Positions 36,461 to 47,600 of a stretch of 64,000 bases of DNA are shown here, piece by piece. A model generated the notes under the pieces. It was not told the origin of the DNA. It made no database searches and saw only the letters and a list, made by a program, of their open reading frames with translations. The DNA is from Magnolia sinica (Eukaryota > Streptophyta > Magnoliopsida > Magnoliales > Magnoliaceae). Position 1 is the stretch's first letter. Every line of letters starts with the position of its first letter. Location: contig NC_080588.1 in NCBI RefSeq assembly GCF_029962835.1, positions 65,062,001 to 65,126,000 of the forward strand, in the 5' to 3' direction. Made by a program: the position numbers and the translations under genes.

Positions 36461-36787
36461 GACAAGACCGTCCGTCTTTAGCTAGGTACCCACGTTCAAG
36501 GTAATTACCATGGGGCCCACACATGCACTGGATACACGTCCCACACAGGTGCCGCATGGCACGTGTGCTGGGTTGACGTGCTCTAGAGGTAACGTGCGCG
36601 AATGGTCTTTCAAACTTCACTATCATTACTCTTCTAAGCCGCCGTCCCGTCTCTCCGAACCTCTGTTTAAGGCCCCCTTCCATCCACCCAGAAACTTCCA
36701 CCACAGATCTCTCTCTCTCTCTCTCAAGAAAAGCCACGTACTGGGTCTTGCAGAGAATCAGGTCAGCAATCAGCACTGCACGCCTAA

Positions 36788-37200
36788 AGGCCCGTTTGGC
36801 CGGGTGGATTGGAAGGGATTGAATGGTAATAGGGTGGATGGCATGGATTTCTAGGTAATTATGGCGTTGTCAGTGGATTGTCTAGAGATCCATGGGATTG
36901 CTATATCCCTGGATTGCTAAATCCGGTCTGTTTGGCACGCCCGGCTAATCCCGGGATTAAACCTTCTCATCCCTTCCAATCCCTCAAACCAAGCACGTCC
37001 GGGGCAAATTTGAACGGTTTAGGGTGGATTGGATGGGATTTAAAGGTAATGATGGTGTTGTCAGTGGATTGTCTTAAGATCCATGGGATTGGGATCACAC
37101 CACCGACTCTGTTTGGCACGCCCGGCCAATCCCGGGATTTAACTTCCAATCCCTTCCAATACCATCCAATCCCTTCCAATCCGACCGGCCAAACGGGCCC
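36788..37200. mobile_element. PIF/Harbinger-like MITE with internal tandem duplication
   Basis: Terminal inverted repeats AGGCCCGTTTGGCCGG and CCGGCCAAACGGGCCC, flanked by TAA on both sides (36785-36787 and 37201-37203), the 3-bp target expected of PIF/Harbinger elements. A block from GGGTGGATTGG through GTCAGTGGATTGTCT to GGCACGCCCGGC...AATCCCGGGATT occurs twice in tandem (about 36809-36958 and 37021-37140). Confidence 0.75.
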
Positions 37201-37734
37201 TAAAATTACGTAGAATGATGGTCAGAGCGCACAGGGCTCACTGAGAGCCGTGCGCCCATTATCTCCCCATCTTAAGGGTTGGCGGGAATCTAGTAGCATT
37301 TCAAAGTTTGGAATTTTCAAAAATCCATTTTGGAATCAGTAGTGTTGAGATCCCCAGCCACCGTTTATGGATTGGGAGAGATGTCTGGGTTCTCGGAAGG
37401 CCATACACATGGCCAATCAGATTGCCGGGATCTTCCTTTCCTTATCTCTCTTTGTAGAAGAGACGATGGAATTGAGCTTCTGTAAGTGGTGTTGGATAAG
37501 GGACCCAGCTCTATAATTTGAAATCCATCAAAATTCCTCCCTGAAATGCTCTGGAATTGGAAATCCCAGTTCCTCTAAGGGCCTGTTTGTTTTTCAAAGA
37601 AATGGAAAATACCTGGGAAATAGTAATTATTACAGTTTCACTGCGTTTGAAAATTCATGGGAATTTGTGCCTGTCAAACTGGTTCAAGAGATGTTATTTT
37701 AATTTTTGAACTGCAAGGTAATTCGAATCATATA

Positions 37735-37980
37735 TCCATTCCGTCAGTCTGTTTTATTACAATATTTTAGAGCATAAGACAAAAAATGAAGCGGATCCAA
37801 CACTCAAGTGGCGCACGCCAAAAGAAAAAGTGGCCCTTCAAAGTTTTTAACGGTAAGTATTCGATTCCCTTTTTTTATCACGTGATCCAATTGAGTATTG
37901 GATATGCCTCAATTTTTTACTCAGGATGAACGGTGTAGAAAAGCGCAATGCATCATAATGGGATCCACAGATATTTTGTA
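37735..37980. mobile_element. fold-back MITE copy, degraded
   Basis: CATTCCGTCAGTCTG and TATTTTAGAGCATAAGAC on the left; TTTTTAACGGTAAGTATTCG, then GATGAACGGTGTAG and CATCATAATGGGATCC on the right. Confidence 0.4.
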
Positions 37981-38424
37981 ATATTCTTGATTTTAGTAGC
38001 AAAAAGTAAGTAGTCAAATCAGGTTACTTTATTATAGTGCGTATCACAGCAGTAGCACGCCACTACACGAATATCTGGATGTATCACAAATTAGTTTGGC
38101 CCACTGGTGCACCCGATCACACTATCCAACCATCGAGATAATCTCGACCCTTGATTAATAAGGCTCACATTACAGAATTCTTACAAGCCGTTGATCTTAT
38201 GGGGTGACATGTGAATGGGCGGTATCGTAGTGATCGGTACTAAGATTGTAATCTGATCCACTGCTATCCATGGTACTTTGTTTTTTGTTTTGTTTTGTTT
38301 TGTCTTTTAATTCTTACATTGCTACAATCTTGATGTAGAGCGGTTCTCGGACACTTTCATGTCCAAGATGGACCAGAGAAGACCCGATCGGAGGTGGAAG
38401 TGATCCTGACCGCAGGACCCTGAA

Positions 38425-38990
38425 GGATCTGAGTCTCCCCGGATTTCGAGTGCGATTTACTCATACAACGCTGTAGTTGTGGCCGCTGCAACGAAAATGT
38501 CAAGCTCTGGGCTGGTTTCTTCCCAGACGATCAGTATCTCTTAGCAGCGAAGCTCTTTGACAAGAACTTCACAAGAAAATACATTGCAGAGAAATGCATG
38601 AGGCTTAAAGAAAGAAGTGAAATGCTTGCATCAGGCATGCAAAGGGAATTGGATGCTTGAAGAGCAATGCCGGTTTGTTTTGTTGAGTAAAGATGAGACA
38701 TCTTTTAAGCTCTAAAACATTCAAAAGGAGAGATGGAATAGTGGAAGAAAATACTGTATGAGGTTGACTTGAACATATATCCAGGTTCCTCTTGCATGAG
38801 AGATACTTGAAACTGCAATGCAATAACTCAGCGCCTTTGTTGATTCAATCCAACATAGCCGAAGCAGGCGCAGATCGATCAGAAATTTGAAGAAAATGTC
38901 ATTACCCAAATGGGTTTTCTGATTATCAGCTGGGGAACGCGATCTGGAGCGTTGATCTAGAGTAAAGACGTGCATTTCCCTCTTTCTTAG
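38425..38990 (+). pseudogene. ACC synthase pseudogene fragment 1
   Basis: Homologous to 1-aminocyclopropane-1-carboxylate synthase, the PLP enzyme that makes the ethylene precursor in the cytosol. Recognisable blocks, over several frames: KDLSLPGFRV (38425-38455, the region of the family PLP-lysine motif [14 protein letters not shown]), YNAVVVAAATKMSSSGLVSS (38463-38525), KLFDKNFTRKYIAEKCMRLKER (in part, to about 38620), [10 protein letters not shown] remnants (about 38695-38725), and a C-terminal RRRSIRNLKKMSLPKWVF (38870-38930). Several stops and frameshifts break it. No intron is visible, but ACS genes have a long last exon, so this does not prove retroposition. Confidence 0.8.
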
Positions 38991-39164
38991 TTTTATGTTT
39001 TTCTGGTGTTTGCTTGCTTAGTGTAGAAGTAACACTTAATCCATAAGCCCAAAAATGAAGCAGATCGAAATCTCAGGAAACAAGGGTGATTGAAGGCCCA
39101 CCATTAGAAATATCAGATTGCTTGCCTACTGATATTTGTGTTTTCCCTTAATCTAAGTCTTTCT

Positions 39165-39920
39165 ACACTAAGCAATTTACTCATCCAAATCAAGAAGGTG
39201 CTGAGTCATTGCATTGTAGTTTCAAAGTTCTCTCCTGACATCTTAGCAAAGCACATGTGTAACCAATCTGCAGGATCGGTGCAGTGGCAAGAGGAACCTG
39301 GAAAGATGTTCAAGCCAACCTCATACAGTATTTTCTTCCACAATTCCATCTTTCCTTTGAATGTTTTAGAGCTTAAAAGGTGTCTCATCTCTACCCAACA
39401 AAACAAACTGGCATTGCTCTTCAATCATCCGATTCCTGCCCTTTGCATGCCCAATGCAAGCATTTCACTTCCTCTTGCAGTTCTCTACAATGTAGTATCT
39501 TGTGAAGTTCGGATAGCGTTGCCGCTAGGAGATACCGAGGCTGGCAAGAAACTAGTCCAAAGCTCAACATTTTCATTGCAGCAGCCACAACTACATCGTT
39601 GTATGAGTAAATTGCACCGACTCGAAATCTGGGGAGACCAAGATCCTTCGATAGACTATAGGCAATCTGAACTTGGTTTTGAAGATTTTCATAATCTTCC
39701 ATCTCGATCCATTACAGCTTCCACAATGCTAACAAAGCCTGGTGTCGTGTCAAAGACAGTGCCTGAGTAGATCTAGTCGCTTACCAGATGGATTCTGTCT
39801 GCCACAAGAAATCAAAGGAGCATGTTGAGCTCAGTTCGGGTTGCTGTTGTGCCTAATGGGTTTGAGGGATTGGGGATCAAGAACCCTTTTAACTCTCATC
39901 TTATGCTTTTGGGCCCGGGT
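39165..39920 (-). pseudogene. ACC synthase pseudogene fragment 2
   Basis: On the minus strand: VLIPNPSNPLGTTATRTEL (about 39830-39890), HLVSD then a stop where Glu is expected, [39 protein letters not shown] (PLP-lysine block, about 39600-39660, with R for the expected G), [19 protein letters not shown], then [20 protein letters not shown] and [12 protein letters not shown] near the C-terminus. Frameshifts and stops make it inactive. It covers more of the gene than fragment 1 and lies tail to tail with it, about 170 bp apart. Both end in a GCTTAGTGTAGAA block, so the duplication includes 3' flanking sequence. Confidence 0.85.
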
Positions 39921-40875
39921 GTTTGTGGGGTAAGTTTTATGGGAGAAAAGGAAGAGTTACAAATTTGAGAAGGTTTTTCTTGCACCCATGATGAGTTGGT
40001 TAAAAAGGGCTGCTTCTTCTTGAAGGTATAAGATTCAAGAGTTTCAATGCTTTTTTAAGAGATGCTCAATAATACTTGAGGTTCTTCTCAAAGTACTCAA
40101 AGTGAAAATGTTTATTACTACCCTATGCAATAGTAAGTGGATTTTCTTTTTTCTTTTTTCTTTTTTCTTTCTTCATCTGGGTTTCAAAAGAATTTTGTTG
40201 TGTTCTTGAAAAAGTTACTTCATACTTATTTTTTGTAATCTCCACCCGCTGTAGTGGATTATTTCTTTGTCGGGATGAATCAGGAATGTCTTGTAATTTT
40301 TTAGCGGTTTGTGGACTTTTTTCTAGTATCTTTTTTATTTATTTATTGTACACGATTCTTGCATGGGTTATGGAAATCAAGTAGCATTTGATTTTGGAGG
40401 TGAATTATTTGGGTGGTGGTTCCAGTTGCATTATCGATCATGAACCATTTTTTTCTATCATTGAGAATTCCTTTCCAAGAACTGAAGTTCTTGAAAGCAG
40501 GCATGCAATGATAATCTTGAAATAGCCCAATTTCTTCTAATGCTGACATGTTTTCTCATTTGAACATGGTCGCAACACGGCAGCCTGCTAGCCACGACTT
40601 AGTGAGATCAAAAGAGAGTTGAAAGAAAATAACGATGCACCATTCACATGGTGCCCCACAAGATCATATGGCCCCGATCACCAACTTTTGATGCTGCACA
40701 TTCACATGATGCCCACAAGATCAATGGCCTCAATCACCATAAACATTCGCCATGTGTATGACCACACCGTATGCTAGCATTTTCCAACTGAGAGTCACAT
40801 AACGCATCTCTCACAATCAATAAAAGGTGGGTGGGTATCTCAGTCTAGCCAATCCTCTTAAGATGGCGATATAAT

Positions 40876-41411
40876 TGTTGGGAGTCGTGGAAACAAATCC
40901 GAAGTAGAATCAAACAAGTCAAAGTTAAACACAAATAAAGCAACATAGAAAACACAATTTTATGTGAGAAAACTATTATAGGAAAAAACTGCGGCACAAA
41001 GCAACGAACAATCCGCTATGAAAACGAAAGTATAAGAGATTAGATGGACTCACGGATGCGAAAAATCCTAGTTTCCTCCTTTCCAAACCCTAAAAATGAT
41101 TTTGTTCTCCTTGTTCTCTACCATAATCCATACACCCATATATATAGTGTTACACCCAGAATAGGAAACAAATCATCAGTTACGCAAAACCATGTACGCC
41201 GTCGATCAATTCGTTGATCTAAGCTTCGATTGATCGACATTGATCGAGCACCCCTCGATCGATTGAGCCTCTATGCTTGATCAATCAAATATGATCAAAA
41301 GTGTCTAATGAGCAAACTAGAAAATTTGGAGAATTTCGATTAATTGATCAGTTTAGTCAATCGATCAATGATCCCTGTTTCAGGATAAATTAAAGGCACC
41401 CGATTTCAATA
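40876..41411 (-). repeat. 3' LTR of copia-C
   Basis: 536 bp. On the minus strand it starts TATTGAAATCGGG (TG mutated to TA) and ends CGACTCCCAACA, with CACTATATATATGGG (about 41133-41147) as TATA box. The partner LTR is absent. Confidence 0.7.
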
Positions 41412-42890
41412 ATCTCCATCTTAGCTTTAATTTCCTTGCTCCACTACTCCAAGCTTCATCATCCATCTCTAATTATCTCTATCATAATATCAACATCGTC
41501 ATCATTTTTCATGCACGCTCCATTTTTATCAAACATTTGCAAAAGCCTAGAGAAGTTTAATAGAATTTGAACTTCTCTGCAGGAACCACCTTTATAAGTA
41601 TATCCGTCGGATTCACGCTCGTGTAGATCTTCTTGAGACTAATATCGCATTCTTCTGGCACATGTCGGATAAAATGATGATGAACATCAATATGTTTAAT
41701 ACAATAGTGATATATCAAATTCTTTTTCAAATTGATCGTGTTTTCTCTATCACAATTAATCAACATGACCTCCTGCTGAAGCTTAAGTTTATTCATCATT
41801 CATTTCAACCAAACACATTTTTCGAATGCCTCTGTTACTACCATATATTCAGCTTTGGTTGTAGAAAAGGCAACTACAAATTAAAGCTTCGACATCCAAG
41901 TAATTGCTACACCTGCTAGCATAAACGAATAATAGAAAGTCGATCCTCTTTTGTCCACATTTCCAGCATAATCCAAATCCACATAGACTATAACTTTGTC
42001 CTCTGATTTTTGAATGTCAAGAGGTAGTCCTTCATACCTCATAGTCAATGTTGCTTGCCGGGGTTCGACATGTATCTGCTCACAACACCAATTGCTTATG
42101 AAATATCCGATCTCGTAAATACCATCGTATACATCAAACTGTCAACTATGCTCGAGAAGGGAACACAAGACATAAATTTATTTTCTTCATTTGTAGTAGG
42201 ACATTGCTTTGAAGAAAGTCGAAAGTGATAGCATGGGGTGTGCTAACTAGTTTGACTTTGTCCATCCCAAACTTGACCAACATTTTTCCAAAGAATTGTC
42301 TAAGACAATTGTAACCTGCTCCTCTCCCTATCTCTATAAATATCAATGCTAAGAATCCTCTTTGCAACTCCCAAATCTATCATCTCAAATGTCTTTGATG
42401 ACTGAGTCTTTAATATATTAGTCTCCAATATGTTATGGTTGGCGATAAGCATGTCATCAATATATAATACCAATACAATGAATTTTCTATTAATCAGTGC
42501 CTTAAAGTACACACAATAATCATATTCACTTATGGTAAACCGCTAACTCACCAAGAAAAAATCAAATCTTTTATACAACTGCCTAAGCAACTGTTTCAAT
42601 CTGTATAATGACCTCTTTAACCTGCAAACCTTATTCCCTGACTCATGTATCTTGAACCCTTTTGGTTGATTCATGTAGATCTGTATTTTCAATTCTCCAT
42701 GTATGAAAATAGTCTTTACTTCAATTTCTTCAAGTTTCAGATTGTATTGGGCAACCAGCGCTAACACAAATCTGATAGATACCTGTTTAACCACATATGC
42801 GAAAATATTGTTGAAGTCAACACTCTCCTTCTAGGCATAACCTTTGCTACCAATCTGGCCTTATACTTATCCTGTTTCTTCCGATAGATG
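40876..42890 (-). mobile_element. Ty1/copia element, 3' half (copia-C)
   Basis: On the minus strand: the RT start KYKARLVAK (around 42860), RT with intact LYIDDML (around 42465), then an RNase H region with VDLDYAG (about 41985) and TTKAEYM (about 41850), coding stopping near 41557. A purine-rich AAGATGGAGAT (41412-41422) abuts the 3' LTR. Upstream gag, protease and integrase are missing: coding breaks at about 42890, where unrelated sequence begins. Several stops are present. Confidence 0.82.
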
Positions 42891-44080
42891 TTCACTCCCC
42901 AAGTATAGGGTTGTGATGTAGTAATAAACTTGGTGAGACCAAGGTCGAATCCCAAGGGACTGATACCTGTACGTAATGTGAAACTAAGTAGAACTAGAAT
43001 TAGACTAAGATGAAATCTAAATCGAGTATAAATTGAGGAATAATGATGAAATAATTATCTAAAACTTAAAGAATTCAGGAAAAGGACACTAGGGATTCAA
43101 AGGATTCACTTGTAGAGATCAGAGAGATCTTATGCCTGTTTCAAGTATTCAACTGAACTTAGAGTCCTATCTTCATCCAGTTGAAGGGTGTAACCATCAA
43201 ACTGAACTTCCTTTCATATAGTTTTCAAGAGATGAAAGGTATATGAATTAGAATGGATTTCATCACCAAACCATACCCATGAGACAAAGTAAACAACAGA
43301 ATTAAACTAATTACCAACCAATCAACATGCTATGAAGGTTAGGAAGGATACCGTCATCCAACCATGCCCAGGAGACGATGGTGAACAATAGGGCTTCCTG
43401 ACGTCATAAACATAAAAAGGGAAAGGAACACGCTCAAAGCCATTGCAGACCCATTGTAATTTCAGTCACAACAGACCATTAAAGACTAAAAAAATATTCC
43501 CTTAATAATCAAACTAAAATCAAATTCAGTTTATAAATTTAAATTAAATTAAAAACATAAAATAGAGTCTCCCATCTCGCTACAAGCTTCACCTCTTAGC
43601 CCTAGCTAAGAGGTTTAGCCTAGCATAGTCATGCTAAAACCAAGGAAAAACAAGAATGGAAAGAAATAAACAAGAAGAAAAATGAAAGCAGAAATTACAA
43701 GAGATAGTGTTACCGATTCAAATAAGCCTCAAATCCACTTCACAAGCACTAACTGTGCCCTTGAAACCCTAGGAACGAATTCGAAAGCCCTAGAACACCT
43801 CTATACTCAAATCTCGATTACACCTCATAAATAAAGTATCACAACCGGAATTGGAAACAAATCCCGCACTCATGCAATTCTGCACGCACTCGATGGGACC
43901 TTCGATGACATTGAGTAGCAATACCAAAACGTTCTAGCAACCAATATGAATTTTTCTGATTTTTCCAATGACATCGACCACTGCTCAATGGCATCGAGTG
44001 GTCTGTAGATGGCATCAACAGACCTGTTACTTCCAGATTTAAGACATCAACAACAATTAGCATTGATGAACATTTGTTTT
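42891..44080. mobile_element. unclassified repeat that truncates copia-C
   Basis: Begins CACTCCCCAAGTATAGGG and has GGTCGAATCCCAAGGGAC, a motif widespread in plant dispersed repeats; ends near ACATCAACAACAATTAGC. No coding region recognised. Confidence 0.4.
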
Positions 44081-44081
44081 T

Positions 44082-44113
44082 AGCTGCCCACTTGGGGGAG
44101 CCAACGGGCAGCT
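44082..44113. other. 13-bp stem-loop
   Basis: AGCTGCCCACTTGG pairs with CCAACGGGCAGCT across a GGGAG loop, with one mismatch or bulge. Downstream of the starch-synthase-like gene; no function inferred. Confidence 0.5.
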
Positions 44114-44612
44114 AAGATTTTCCTAGTGGCAAAACATTCAGGCTATGCTGTCTGTCCACTAATCAGTAGAACTACAGTTTGTGAAAGCAGTGGATGGCTA
44201 AAAATATTTAGACATGTTCTTCGACACCTTTCTTTCATGTACGGTTCGAACAGTGGAATGCACTGACTTTTATCTGTAGCATCACAACAATGGGACCCAC
44301 CTGATGCAACGCTTGGATCTCACATAATTGTCCTACATAGGGAGATGGGACTCTCTGATACATAAATGTCAGCTTGGCAATCTGAGGTCTACTGCCTCGA
44401 CCAATCAGGTGCCCCCCTGCTTCCATTTGTTGGACCACCCATAGATCTACTTGTATGAATGGCTTCCCAGTGGGGCCCATCAAATCGCTACCATCAGGTG
44501 AAATTCTAATAAATTTAAGGTATCTGTGTATAGTCTCTACCATAATAAATACATATGTACATATATGTATACTCCATAATACACATGCAGCGCAGATGTT
44601 CATATGCCAGCT

Positions 44613-47600
44613 TCATAAGTTCTTTATTGATGCGTAAGCTTCCGAATGTATGTCATGGCACTCTGCATCCCATGAGAAATCTTTCAACATCGCATCCTTT
44701 ATCTTCAGATTCCACCGAGTAGGGTCATTCTTCTGCAGAGACCCGATTAAGTTCAAACTTAAAAAATTCAATACTCCTAACTGGAAAAAAATAAAAATAA
44801 AAATCCTATTTGAGGGCCTGTTTGGTAGCAGCTTAAAATGAATTCATCTCATTTTAATTAACTGTAATTATGTATCAGAGTATATAAATCATCCATTATG
44901 AAGATTGTTTCCAATTGCTGGCAAAAAAAAATGATCTCTAATACATACAATTAACTAAAATGTGATGAACTCATTTTAAGTGGCTGCCAAACAACAAGAC
45001 GATTTTGCTAATTTGATTAGCAGGTACACCTCAGCCTCTCTCTAGACCACCAGATGTTCCAAGCTGGCACATACAGTGATCAACGAAGCTGTCCATTAGA
45101 GGCCCCACTGTGCAGATACTCTGGCTCAAAAAGCAGGCCAGTTCATTCATCAGATGGCTAGCTGATCACAGCTTATAGAACTAGTGGAGAGGAACCTAAC
45201 TTTTTTCTACCTGCACATTTTTGGACCACCTGATTCTGGGGCAGGGGCACATACACAGTGGGACACACCCTGACTGAGGGGTAAGATAATCGCATCCCTC
45301 TGCCATGTTGGCAGATGTGCCGGCATGTCGAGGACTGGGATACACACACATGTGGAATTAGCAAAAATCTTATAAATAAATGTCAAAGCAGCACCAAGAA
45401 AAGAAAAATAAAATGAATTCTTTTAGGAGGAGCCATACGATTTGATCAAGAGCTTGGCTAAGGGACATATTTGCAAAGGTAGAGAGGAGATACAGTGACA
45501 CGTTTGTGCTCCCAAAATCGTGGTTCTCTGAATGCCTATGAAGAAATCACATGTGAGGATCAAGTCTTTCAAATCTTCGTGTTTGATACAGTGAATTTTC
45601 TGTGATTCCGTAGTTACCTTAAGGTGTAATCATTCAAGGTTATTGCAACTGGAGCAGCTCCGTACTTGATTGCCTTGAGCTGAATTTGGAGAATTACATG
45701 AGATCAATGGTCTCTAATGTAGAGAAAAGGAATGAAATAAGCATTAATGATTTTTCTAGGAAACTACCAAAGAGGAATTATAGGATCTTTGAACAAAAAC
45801 TCTGCAAATCAAAGTCGGGTTTACAGTTCTGATGAGCAGGGCCCATGGTCTGGAGATAAAGGTCTGTTTCCCTCCACCATAGATGGATAATGCCTGAAAA
45901 ATCTCCCAGACGAGACAATCATAACCTTGCGATTTTCGGCCTACAAATTAGATGCTTAAAAGAGAAACACAAAAGTGTTCACATTCGATGGAAAACAAAG
46001 TCCAAAGATTGGTGGATGGGATGTTCCAATCTGAGTCTTTTTTTTTTTTGTGGCCCAACCCATCCATGATGGTGCACAATAGACCAATGGTCTGGTTAAT
46101 CGTACCACGGGCCCTACTTATTAAGTATTTAAAGCTTTGGGTCAAAGATCATATAATTTCTCACTACCAAAATGCCCGACTGGAATCCTAGACATAACTG
46201 CCGGAGTGAACTTTTGAAACCTAAATATGTAACAGGGTAATGTTGATTTCCCGAAGAGAAAAAAAAAACTAGTATTTGGTATGCAGCTAAGCTCCTGTTT
46301 GGAGTTCAATATGTGATTTTGCTCAACGTACTGGGACTTGTTGCACTGGATCATGAAAGGATTGGCACAAGATGATGTCGGATCCGGCAAGGACTAGGTG
46401 TGCTACACCTTCATTGTATTTGTTTACAAATCGTACATTTTCATCCTGCTCAAGAAACAGATACCAAAAATCATCAGGTTACAAACAAACATAAAACAAA
46501 AGCTCATTGCACTGTAAATCTGTATTTTACAGTGATGGCAAGCTTGTCGGTAAAAGCCATCTCTAATCATTGGTGTAGATTTTTATGATCACAGAGACTG
46601 AACACTTTCAAAAGACCCAAAGAAGATAACAAACCCATTCTTGACATTTTACCTTGAGTTCTTCTTGAAATGATTCCAATTCAGCATTAACACTTGGTGT
46701 TTTGCTAGCCCCCATGAAGACAAACTGATGATGTTATTGAAAAAATCAGGGTCCAAATATGAAAAGAAAACCATTTTTTTACAAAACTCATTTTTTGATT
46801 GACCATGGTGGAAAAAAATAACCTGAGCCCCCTTCCTCATAGCAAGCAAAACAGCTGCCTTCAGATTCTCCAAGTCAACATCTGAAACTTGGGAATAGAT
46901 GCATCCGACCTGATAGATAATGTCAACATCAAAACTAGTAGCCTGCTAGCAGTATGGAAAGCAGAGATGAAATGAATATAACAGTAGTCATGAGAATGCT
47001 ATCAAAGAAAAATAACTGAAAAGGGTACAGCAATAAGAAACAGATGTAATCAAACTGAGTGTAGAGCGCTGGAACTGCAGGAAACCATGGATGGCAGCAT
47101 CAGATTTATCAAAAAAATTCAGTGAATAAGACAATGAGAAAGTTGAGAAGCCACCAATATAGAAAAGTCCTAACTGAAATCAATGAAGAGATTTTATTCA
47201 TGATCAGGCCTCAAAAAGACACCTTGAGAAATTTTACATAGAAATGATTTTGGGGGAATTTTGGACATTCTTACAAAGTCAAAGGACATCTATGCCTTCA
47301 AGATGTTTGAAAAGATTCAATGTTTTTTTTTTTTGGCAGAAGGATTGGAAAATGATAAATGCGCTTGGCAGGTTATTTGGAATTTCGAATGGGGGCCAAT
47401 GAACTGCTGATCGAAGTGAAATTTCAAGAAAAAAAATAAAAAATAAAATAACATTTTTAATTAAAAATTTTCTAAAAAATCCTCAAATTACCAAGAGTCA
47501 CTAGATCAGGTTATATACATGTTGATTTTGTGTTTGGACACAAAGATTGCAACCGATTTGCGAAAAATTGGTAACTTTCAATTTTTTCCTAATTTTCCGT

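Noticed and set aside
36390-36854. overlapping ORFs of 128 and 114 codons on opposite strands
   Set aside because: They cross a (TA)n, a (TC)n tract and a MITE end; composition is repeat-driven and no motif is seen.
39138-39770. 210-codon plus-strand ORF
   Set aside because: It is antisense to ACC synthase pseudogene fragment 2; the minus-strand reading gives clear family motifs.
46142-46390. 82-codon minus ORF as a starch-synthase exon
   Set aside because: Only 46332-46390 overlaps the true exon (46332-46445), in a different frame; the spliced reading matches the family.
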